Source of the DNA: Amycolatopsis lurida | Lineage (GTDB): Bacteria > Actinomycetota > Actinomycetes > Mycobacteriales > Pseudonocardiaceae | Reading direction: 5' to 3' | Length of the DNA: 64,000 nucleotides | NCBI RefSeq assembly: GCF_900105055.1 | Contig: NZ_FNTA01000004.1 | Location: 6,913,501-6,977,500, forward strand | Shown: in pieces, positions 17,177 to 23,715 of the stretch | How positions within the stretch are numbered: position 1 is the stretch's first letter | Layout: each line of letters opens with the position of its first letter | The notes under the pieces: generated by a model | Databases searched by the model: none | What the model was told of the DNA's origin: nothing | What the model saw: the letters and a program-made list of their open reading frames with translations, nothing else | Translations under genes and position numbers: made by a program

Positions 17177-17192
17177 TGTAACGCCCGTCACA
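17177..17192. promoter_or_regulatory. Candidate Crp/GlxR-type site upstream of the NlpC/P60 gene
   Basis: The sequence TGTAACGCCCGTCACA matches the cAMP-receptor consensus TGTGA-N6-TCACA in nine of ten positions. It lies inside a larger inverted repeat, CCAGCATG (17171) and CATGCTGG (17203). Crp/GlxR control of wall-hydrolase and rpf genes is known in mycobacteria and corynebacteria. The site is about 350 bases before the start codon, ahead of the putative riboswitch. Confidence 0.4.
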
Positions 17193-17379
17193 TGTTTCCG
17201 CTCATGCTGGTCCGAAGGTGTTTCGGCGCATCACGGAGAGTTTTTGCGCCTGACATGGTGGACGTCGTGCCCGTGGTTTCGTAACCTGTCCGAGATCTCG
17301 TGGCCGGAAGTCGTCGCCAGACGACGACACGGGATCGCCACCGAGGCAGCTTTGTCGGGGAGTTGCATCAGAACCAGCC

Positions 17380-17535
17380 ATGCGCCAAACCTGTTGCGAT
17401 AGCTCTCGGCCAGGCGCAAGGCGGGAACGCGGGGAACCGCGCGGGCCTCACGGCCGGCGACGCGGCTTCGCGGAAGAGGGCCCCCGACCTCTTCGTCCCG
17501 GGTTCCGAGTCGGTGGCCGACAGCAAAGGAGACAC
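17380..17535 (+). promoter_or_regulatory. Possible ydaO-type c-di-AMP riboswitch in the NlpC/P60 leader
   Basis: The 5' part carries GCGCCAAACCTG, then AAGGCGGGAACG followed by GGGGAACC, resembling the conserved 5' elements of actinobacterial ydaO riboswitches. CCGACAGC near the 3' end recalls the CCGACAGC of that family. These RNAs typically precede NlpC/P60 and Rpf genes. The GGGGTGAATC element and the AGCTAACC box are not recognisable, so this is a divergent member or only a structured GC-rich leader. A ribosome-binding AAAGGAGA follows directly. Confidence 0.45.
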
Positions 17536-17543
17536 GCGCGACC

Positions 17544-18596
17544 GTGCAGTCGCATCCAGTGAAGCGCGTGGTGTCAGGAGCTTTGGCCGCGGCCGCGGTG
17601 ATCACCGCGGTGACCGTCGTCCAGGCACCCGCCACTGCCGCCCCAGGCCCCGCCCTCCAACAGCCCCCGTCCGGCTCGGAAGCGCTCGCCAAGTACCGCG
17701 ACCTCGCGGCGCAGGCGGAGAAGGCGAACGAAGACCTTCTCAAGGCGAAGGACGACCTCGCCGCGAAGCAGAGCGAGCTCGACAAGGCGACCGCCGACGC
17801 CGCCGCCGCCAAGGAACTCGGTGTCAAGGCGGCCGGTGACGAGAAGACGTTCCAGGCCGAGGTGAACAAGTTCGCCGGTGCCTCCTTCACCAGCGGTGTG
17901 CAGCTGAACAAGCTGTCGTCGCTGCTGTCGGGCGCGTCGACCCAGGACTTCCTGGAGCGCTCCTCGGCGCTCGAGGTCCTCGCCGCGAACAAGAACACGG
18001 CTCTGAACAACCTGAGCGGTGCCGTCGCCCAGGCCGCGGCCGCTGCCAAACAGGCGGCGGACGCGCAGAACGCGGCCACCGCGGCCCGTGACACGGCCGC
18101 CAAGCTGACCACGGACATCGAAGCGCGCCAGAAGACGCTGAACGACCAGCTCGCGGAGATCCAGCGCGCGAGCAACAACCTCAGCGCCTCGGATCGCAAC
18201 GCCCAGAAGGACAAGGGCGGCGCGTTCCCCAACGTCCCCGCTCCGGGTCCCGCCGCGGCGACCGCGCTGGCGGCCGCGAAGAGCAAGCTCGGCAGCCCGT
18301 ACGGCTGGGGCGACGTCGGCCCGTCGTCGTTCGACTGCTCCGGTCTGATGCTCTGGGCGTACAAGCAGGCCGGGCTCACCCTGCCGCGCTCCAGCCGTCA
18401 GCAATCGACCTTCGGCGCCGCGGTGCAGCGTTCGCAGCTTCAGCCGGGTGACCTGGTGTTCTACAACTCGCCGGTCTCCCACGTCGGCATGTACGTCGGC
18501 AACGGCATGATGGTGCACGCGCCGACCACCGGTGACGTCGTCAAGGTGTCGCCGCTGCAGAACAACTACGTCGGCGCTCGTCGCCCGACGGCCTGA
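17544..18596 (+). CDS. NlpC/P60 family peptidoglycan endopeptidase (RipA-like) with coiled coil
   Basis: This secreted wall hydrolase has 350 residues. A signal peptide covers about 1-35 (VSGALAAAAVITAVTVVQAP). A long coiled coil (about 45-220, Ala/Lys/Glu-rich) follows, of the kind that restrains or positions such enzymes. The catalytic domain is C-terminal (about 240-350) and cleaves D-Glu-mDAP peptide bonds. The catalytic Cys is in SSFDCSGLMLWAY, the His in SPVSHVGMYVGNG, and the third polar residue is near MMVHAPTTG. The GTG start has AAAGGAGA 11 bases upstream; another GTG five codons later is possible. The neighbour pimB is also an envelope gene. A long structured leader suggests riboswitch control, and a terminator hairpin follows at 18607. 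Confidence 0.92.
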   Translation: MQSHPVKRVVSGALAAAAVITAVTVVQAPATAAPGPALQQPPSGSEALAKYRDLAAQAEKANEDLLKAKDDLAAKQSELDKATADAAAAKELGVKAAGDEKTFQAEVNKFAGASFTSGVQLNKLSSLLSGASTQDFLERSSALEVLAANKNTALNNLSGAVAQAAAAAKQAADAQNAATAARDTAAKLTTDIEARQKTLNDQLAEIQRASNNLSASDRNAQKDKGGAFPNVPAPGPAAATALAAAKSKLGSPYGWGDVGPSSFDCSGLMLWAYKQAGLTLPRSSRQQSTFGAAVQRSQLQPGDLVFYNSPVSHVGMYVGNGMMVHAPTTGDVVKVSPLQNNYVGARRPTA

Positions 18597-18606
18597 CGAA
18601 CAGACG

Positions 18607-18644
18607 AAAAGGGGCGGTACCGCGCAGGCGGTGCCGCCCCTTTC
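18607..18644 (+). terminator. Rho-independent-like terminator after the NlpC/P60 gene
   Basis: AAGGGGCGGTACCG pairs with CGGTGCCGCCCCTT, one mismatch, followed by TTTCG. It lies 10 bases after the stop and before the promoter of pimB. Confidence 0.75.
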
Positions 18645-18673
18645 GCATGCGGCGGGCCAAGTAACCTGCAGGG

Positions 18674-19831
18674 GTGCTGAGGACCCTGCTGGTGACCAAC
18701 GACTTCCCGCCCCGGCCAGGCGGTATCCAGAACTACCTGAACTCGCTGGCCACCCGCCTGCCCGCGGACGACCTGGTCGTCTACGCACCGTCCTGGGAAT
18801 CGAGCACCGGCTCGCACGGCGAGTTCGACGCCGCCGCCCCGTTCGAGGTGGTGCGCCATCCGACGTCGCTGATGCTGCCGACCCCGGGCGTGCTCAAGCG
18901 GGCCAAGGAGATCATGCGCGCCCGCGACTGCGAGGCCGTCTGGTTCGGCGCCGCGGCGCCGCTGGCGTTGCTGGGTCATCCGCTGAGGTCGGCGGGTGCC
19001 CGCCGGGTCCTGGCGTCCACGCACGGCCACGAGGTCGGCTGGTCGATGCTGCCGGGCTCCCGGCAGGCGCTGCGGCGCATCGGCGACACCGTCGACGTGA
19101 TCACCTACGTCAGCAAGTACACGCGCTCCCGGTTCTCGGCCGCTTTCGGCCCGATGGCGGGGTTGGAGATGCTCCCGTGCGGTGTCGACACCGCGCTCTA
19201 TCGCCCCGATCCGGCCGCGGGCAAGGAGATTCGCGAGCGCCACGGTCTCGGCGACCGTCCGACGATCGTCTGTGTTTCGCGGCTGGTCCCGCGCAAGGGC
19301 CAGGACATGCTGATCAAGATCCTGCCCGAACTTCGCGAGCGGATCCCGGACGTCGCGCTGCTGATCGTCGGCGGCGGCCCGTACCGCAAGACGCTCTCCG
19401 GGCTCGTCGGCGCGCTGGGCGTCGAAGACAGCGTCGTCATCACCGGATCGGTGCCATGGCAGGAGTTGCCCGCGCACTACAACGCGGGTGACGTCTTCGC
19501 GATGCCGGCGCGGACGCGCGGAAAGGGGCTCGACGTCGAGGGCCTTGGCATCGTGTACCTGGAGGCCTCGGCGACCGGGCTGCCGGTCGTCGCCGGGAAT
19601 TCCGGTGGCGCGCCCGAGACGGTGCTGGACGAGGTCACCGGGCATGTCGTCGACGGCCGTGACGAGCAGCAGTTGCGGGAAACGCTGGCCGCGTTGCTGG
19701 CCGATCCGGTGCGGGCGCGGCGCATGGGGGCGGCCGGTCGCGCATGGGTCGCCGAGAACTGGCGGTGGGACACCATGGCGGGCAGGCTCTCCGGGCTGCT
19801 CGATGGCGACCCCGTCGCGGCGGTGCGCTGA
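18674..19831 (+). CDS. pimB: GDP-mannose-dependent phosphatidylinositol monomannoside mannosyltransferase PimB
   Basis: This 385-residue GT4 glycosyltransferase adds the second mannose to PIM1 at the cytoplasmic face of the membrane in phosphatidylinositol mannoside synthesis. The N-terminal acceptor domain has VTNDFPPRPGGIQNYL and HGHEVGW. The C-terminal GT-B donor domain has SRLVPRKGQDMLI, the nucleotide-sugar region VGGGPYRKTL, and the EX7E-type segment GLDVEGLGIVYLEASATGLP with the characteristic ARTRGKGLDVEG. The position next to an NlpC/P60 gene and an SRPBCC gene is as in M. tuberculosis Rv2188c. The GTG start has TAACCT 6 bases upstream and no Shine-Dalgarno, so the mRNA is probably leaderless. 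Confidence 0.93.
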   Translation: MLRTLLVTNDFPPRPGGIQNYLNSLATRLPADDLVVYAPSWESSTGSHGEFDAAAPFEVVRHPTSLMLPTPGVLKRAKEIMRARDCEAVWFGAAAPLALLGHPLRSAGARRVLASTHGHEVGWSMLPGSRQALRRIGDTVDVITYVSKYTRSRFSAAFGPMAGLEMLPCGVDTALYRPDPAAGKEIRERHGLGDRPTIVCVSRLVPRKGQDMLIKILPELRERIPDVALLIVGGGPYRKTLSGLVGALGVEDSVVITGSVPWQELPAHYNAGDVFAMPARTRGKGLDVEGLGIVYLEASATGLPVVAGNSGGAPETVLDEVTGHVVDGRDEQQLRETLAALLADPVRARRMGAAGRAWVAENWRWDTMAGRLSGLLDGDPVAAVR

Positions 19832-19834
19832 GAG

Positions 19835-20458
19835 TCAGGGTTCGTAGCGCGCCGGGTGCTTCGGATCGTCGACGCGGATCACCACGTCGGACAACGCCGA
19901 CGGGTCGACTTCCCGTTCGTAGCGTTCGTAGGCGGGGAGCGCCCATTCGTCGGGCACGCGCCGCTTGAGCGCGGCGGGGGAGAGCCACAGGTGCACGCTG
20001 AGGTCGAAGGCGAGCCCGGCCCCGAACAGGAATTCGCCGTCCAGCAGGACGACGCCGCCCTCGGGCAGGGCGACGCGTTCAGCGCGGGTGGCGCGATCGC
20101 GAACGGGATCCCACAGCGACGGGAGAACCAGGCCGCTGCCGTCTTCGGCGAGCGGGGCCAGCACCTCGCGACGGAGGGCGCCCAGGTCGAGCCAGTCGCT
20201 GTAGCGCGAATCCGGATCCTCCTTGCCGCGTTCGAAGCGCAGCGAGGCGGGCCTGAGGAAGTCGTTCGCCGAGATCCGCAACGTCGCGTGACCGGCGACC
20301 CGCAGGGGATCGACCAGGGCGTCGGCGAGTTCTGTGGTGTTGGTCGCACCGGCCGCACCGTCGATCGCGACCGCGATCCGGCGGCGGCCCGTGATCGCCG
20401 TGATGCGCTGGGTCAATTCGGAGACCAGCAGAACGGGAGAAATCGGACGGTAGCGCAC
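19835..20458 (-). CDS. Uridine-kinase-like P-loop protein with degenerate Walker A
   Basis: The 207-residue product resembles actinobacterial proteins annotated as uridine kinase. Segments such as LPSLWDPVRDRATRAERVAL, GVVLLDGEFLF and WLSPAALKRRVPDEWALP follow that family. The Walker A loop reads DGAAGATNTT where DGxxGxGKTT is expected, so both the Gly and the essential Lys (Asn40 here) are lost. Phosphotransfer is therefore doubtful, and it may be a binding protein or pseudokinase. The GTG start has GGAGGA 9 bases upstream. The gene is convergent with pimB (3 bases between stops) and divergent from the SRPBCC gene. Confidence 0.75.
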   Translation of the reverse strand: MRYRPISPVLLVSELTQRITAITGRRRIAVAIDGAAGATNTTELADALVDPLRVAGHATLRISANDFLRPASLRFERGKEDPDSRYSDWLDLGALRREVLAPLAEDGSGLVLPSLWDPVRDRATRAERVALPEGGVVLLDGEFLFGAGLAFDLSVHLWLSPAALKRRVPDEWALPAYERYEREVDPSALSDVVIRVDDPKHPARYEP

Positions 20459-20522
20459 AGACAGAGATCCTCCACCCGAACCGGTGACTGTCGCACGGTA
20501 CACCCGATGGAATGATGGCCCG

Positions 20523-20936
20523 GTGGCAAAAGCAACGGCCAAGACAGCCGGAAGTGGTTGGCAGGTAGGCGTTTCCCAGACGGTGCCGTTCACCAGCACC
20601 CAGGTCTGGGACTTCCTGGTCGGACGCGAGGGCGTGGGGATCTGGCTCGGCCCGGGCGCCGAGCTCGGCACCGAGCTGGGCGCGGCGTACGAGACGGCGA
20701 ACGGGACGACCGGCGAGATCCGCGGCCGCTCCGAGGGCGACAAGCTCCGGCTCACCTGGCGCCCGAAGGACTGGGACCACGACTCGACCTTGCAGATCAC
20801 GGTGAACGGCACCGACCAGAAGACCACGCTCCGGTTCCACCAAGAATGGCTCGCGGGCGCCGACGAGCGCGAAGAACAGCGGGCATACTGGACCGACGTG
20901 ACCGAACGAGTGGTGGCCGCGCTGGCCGAACGCTGA
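20523..20936 (+). CDS. SRPBCC/AHSA1-like (START superfamily) small protein
   Basis: The product has 137 residues with the helix-grip pattern: an N-terminal strand (WQVGVSQTVPFTSTQVWDFL), a region GPGAELGTELGAAYETANG, central strands LRLTWRPKDWDHDSTLQITV and TTLRFHQEWL, and a long C-terminal helix (REEQRAYWTDVTERVVAAL). The fold binds lipids or other hydrophobic ligands in a cavity; the ligand is unknown. The GTG at 20523 is chosen because AATGAT lies 6 bases upstream, fitting a leaderless start; an in-frame GTG at 20484 would add 13 residues. M. tuberculosis has an SRPBCC gene in the same pimB neighbourhood (Rv2185c). Confidence 0.85.
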   Translation: MAKATAKTAGSGWQVGVSQTVPFTSTQVWDFLVGREGVGIWLGPGAELGTELGAAYETANGTTGEIRGRSEGDKLRLTWRPKDWDHDSTLQITVNGTDQKTTLRFHQEWLAGADEREEQRAYWTDVTERVVAALAER

Positions 20937-20961
20937 CCCGCGCGCCGGGGAAGGCGTACCG

Positions 20962-22170
20962 ATGGGGGCAGCCGAAAGCGTGCGGAACCTGGCCGAGGAT
21001 CTCGTCCAGGAACCACACCGGATCTCCGAGCTGTTGCGGGCGGAAGGCCCGGCCCGCAAGGTGCGGATGCCGCGCGGACTGGACGTCTGGATCGTCACCG
21101 GATACGCCGAGGCCCGCGCGATCCTCGCGGATTCCCGAGTCGGCAAGGATCCGGCGGCGATCCGGCGGCTCTTCGAACGCGACGGCTTCGAATCCGCGGC
21201 CGACAACGCCGTACGCGCACTCGGCGGGCACATGCTCAACTCGGACCCGCCGGACCACACCCGGCTGCGCAAACTGGTCAACCAGGCCTTCACCTCGCGC
21301 ACGGTTTCCCGGCTGCGGCCGAGGATCGAGCAGATCACCGCGGAACTGCTGGACGGCATCGGCGACGCGGAGCGTGCCGACCTCCTCCCCGCTTTCGCGG
21401 TCCCGCTGCCGATCCGGGTGATCTGCGAACTGCTCGGCGTCCACGCGGGCGACCAGCCGGCGTTCGCGACGTGGTCGAGCACGATGGTCGCCTGGTCGAC
21501 GCCGGAGGAGCTCCAAGCCGCGGCGGCGAAGATGCACGCGTACCTCGTCGACCTCATCGAGGAAAAGCGCGCCGAACCCGCCGAAGACCTGCTGTCGGGC
21601 CTGATCCACGCCAGCGACGAAGGCGATTCGCTCTCCGCCGAGGAATTGCTGGCCATGGCGTTCCTGCTGCTGGTGGCGGGGTTCGAGACGACGGTCAACC
21701 TGATCGCGAACAGCGTTTTCGCGCTGCTGCGCGAGCCGGATCAGCTGGCCGCGCTCCGTACCGATCCCGCCCTGCTGCCCGGCGCGATCGAGGAATTCCT
21801 GCGCTACGACGGCGCGATCCACCTGGCGACCATCCGGTTCACCAAGGAACCCGTCCCGGTCGGTGACGTCGAGATTCCCGCCGGTGAGTTCGTGCTCGTC
21901 TCCCTGCTCGGCGCGAATCGCGACGCCGGACGGTTCGAAGACCCGCACCGGCTGGATGTCACGCGGTCGGCGACCGGGCATCTCGCGTTCGGGCACGGCA
22001 TCCACTACTGCGTCGGCGCCCCGCTGGCCCGGCTGGAGGCCGAGATCGCGTTGCGCGGGCTGCTGGAGCGGTTCCCCGCGCTGAGCCTGGACGCCGAGCC
22101 GGAAAGCTTGCGGTGGCGGGAAAGCACCCTCGTCCACGGGCTGGAAACCCTCCCTGTGCGCCTGCGCTGA
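20962..22170 (+). CDS. Cytochrome P450 (CYP107-like), possibly linked to biotin precursor supply
   Basis: The 402-residue product is a soluble bacterial class I P450. The I-helix oxygen-activation motif is AGFETT, the K-helix ExxR is EEFLR, and the haem-binding loop is FGHGIHYCVGAPLARLE, with Cys as the axial ligand. The substrate-recognition segment near residue 90 (HMLNSDPPDHTRLRKLVNQA) is typical of the CYP105/107 group. The gene lies 25 bases upstream of bioA in the same direction. BioI of Bacillus, also a CYP107, makes pimelate for biotin from acyl-ACP, so a BioI-like role is a fair guess from context, not from sequence. No ferredoxin gene is adjacent. Confidence 0.9.
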   Translation: MGAAESVRNLAEDLVQEPHRISELLRAEGPARKVRMPRGLDVWIVTGYAEARAILADSRVGKDPAAIRRLFERDGFESAADNAVRALGGHMLNSDPPDHTRLRKLVNQAFTSRTVSRLRPRIEQITAELLDGIGDAERADLLPAFAVPLPIRVICELLGVHAGDQPAFATWSSTMVAWSTPEELQAAAAKMHAYLVDLIEEKRAEPAEDLLSGLIHASDEGDSLSAEELLAMAFLLLVAGFETTVNLIANSVFALLREPDQLAALRTDPALLPGAIEEFLRYDGAIHLATIRFTKEPVPVGDVEIPAGEFVLVSLLGANRDAGRFEDPHRLDVTRSATGHLAFGHGIHYCVGAPLARLEAEIALRGLLERFPALSLDAEPESLRWRESTLVHGLETLPVRLR

Positions 22171-22195
22171 GGAGCGGGTGTCGTAGGGTCGCCGG

Positions 22196-23476
22196 ATGGA
22201 CGCCGCCGAACTCCTCGCGCTCGACGCGGAACACGTCTGGCACCCGTACGGGCCGATGCCGAGCACGATCGATTCCCTGCTCGTGCGGGAGGCGAGCGGG
22301 GTCCGGCTCACTCTCGACGACGGCCGTGAGCTGGTCGACGGCATGTCGTCCTGGTGGGCGGCGATCCACGGCTACCGGAACCCGGTGCTGGACGCGGCGC
22401 TGGCCGAGCAGGCGGGCCGGATGAGTCACGTGATGTTCGGCGGGCTCACCCACGAACCGGCCATCCGGCTGGCGAAGACGCTGGTCGATCTCGCTCCGGA
22501 CGGGCTGCGGCACGTGTTCCTGTGCGATTCCGGGTCGGTGTCGGTCGAGGTCGCCGTCAAGATGTGCCTGCAGTACTGGCAGTCGGTGGGGCGCAAGGAA
22601 AAGCGGCGCCTGATGACCTGGCGCGGCGGTTACCACGGCGACACGTTCACGCCGATGAGCGTCTGTGATCCCGAGGGCGGGATGCACTCGCTGTGGCGCG
22701 GGATCCTCCCGGATCAGCTCTTCCTGCCCAAGCCGCCCGGCGATTTCGCCGACGAGCCGGATCAGGCGTACCTCGAACTGCTCGCGACCGAGATCGAGCG
22801 GCACGCGGGCGAGCTGGCCGCGGTCATCGTCGAGCCGGTGGTGCAGGGCGCCGGCGGCATGCGGTTCCACCCGCCCGCGTACCTGCGCGCGCTGCGCGAG
22901 ATCACCGAGGCCAACGACGTCCTGCTCGTCTTCGACGAGATCGCCACCGGTTTCGGCCGCACCGGCACGATGTTCGCCGCCGAGCACGCCGGCGTCACGC
23001 CGGACGTACTGTGCCTCGGCAAGGCGCTGACCGGTGGTTACCTCACGATGGCGGCGGCGTTGTGCACGCCGGAGATCGCCGACGGGATCTCGCGTGGCGA
23101 GCTGCCGGTGCTGGCGCACGGCCCGACGTTCATGGCGAACCCGCTGTCCTCGGCCGTCGCCAACGCCTCGTTGGGGATCTTGGCCGAAGGCGGCTGGAAG
23201 TCCGACGTCCCGCGGATCGAGGCGGCGCTGAAGGCCGGGCTCGAACCGGCTCGCGAGCTGCCCGAGGTCGCCGACGTGCGGGTGCTCGGCGCCATCGGCG
23301 TGGTGGAACTGGACCATCCCGTGGACATGGCGGTGGCGACCGAGGTCCTCACCGCGAACGGGGTCTGGCTGCGCCCGTTCCGGAACCTGATCTACACGAT
23401 GCCGCCCTACATCTCCGAGGCGGACGACCTCGCCGCGATCACCTCCGCAATGGTCTCGGCCGCACAAAAAGCGTAA
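22196..23476 (+). CDS. bioA: Adenosylmethionine-8-amino-7-oxononanoate aminotransferase BioA
   Basis: This PLP enzyme converts 7-keto-8-aminopelargonate to 7,8-diaminopelargonate with S-adenosylmethionine as amino donor. The 426 residues match the family. Diagnostic segments are HVWHPYGPM and GMSSWWAAIHGY at the N-terminus, the phosphate-binding region DSGSVSVEVA, MTWRGGYHGDTFTPMSVCDP, the PLP aspartate in LVFDEIATGFGRTG, and the Schiff-base Lys in LCLGKALTGGYL. TAGGGT lies 6 bases before the ATG with no Shine-Dalgarno, suggesting a leaderless transcript separate from the P450. bioF is not next to it; two SulP-carbonic anhydrase genes follow. Confidence 0.96.
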   Translation: MDAAELLALDAEHVWHPYGPMPSTIDSLLVREASGVRLTLDDGRELVDGMSSWWAAIHGYRNPVLDAALAEQAGRMSHVMFGGLTHEPAIRLAKTLVDLAPDGLRHVFLCDSGSVSVEVAVKMCLQYWQSVGRKEKRRLMTWRGGYHGDTFTPMSVCDPEGGMHSLWRGILPDQLFLPKPPGDFADEPDQAYLELLATEIERHAGELAAVIVEPVVQGAGGMRFHPPAYLRALREITEANDVLLVFDEIATGFGRTGTMFAAEHAGVTPDVLCLGKALTGGYLTMAAALCTPEIADGISRGELPVLAHGPTFMANPLSSAVANASLGILAEGGWKSDVPRIEAALKAGLEPARELPEVADVRVLGAIGVVELDHPVDMAVATEVLTANGVWLRPFRNLIYTMPPYISEADDLAAITSAMVSAAQKA

Positions 23477-23715
23477 AAACGGCGAAATTCAACCCAAAGA
23501 GTGTGACTGCGGCCACAGCAAACCGGAGAGGCCACGCTGGGTACAGAGCGTGGTCGCGAGTTGATCTTGGTCAAGCGAACGGGCGAGTCCGATCGAGGTC
23601 CAACTCGGGCACTTTGTCCTGAAAGCGTGATATGCCCTAGTTCCCTGGTGCACAAGCAAACCTGAGAAACCTTTGCGTAGCGGACTTTTGCGCGCGGATC
23701 GGGTTTCCTGCCCCC

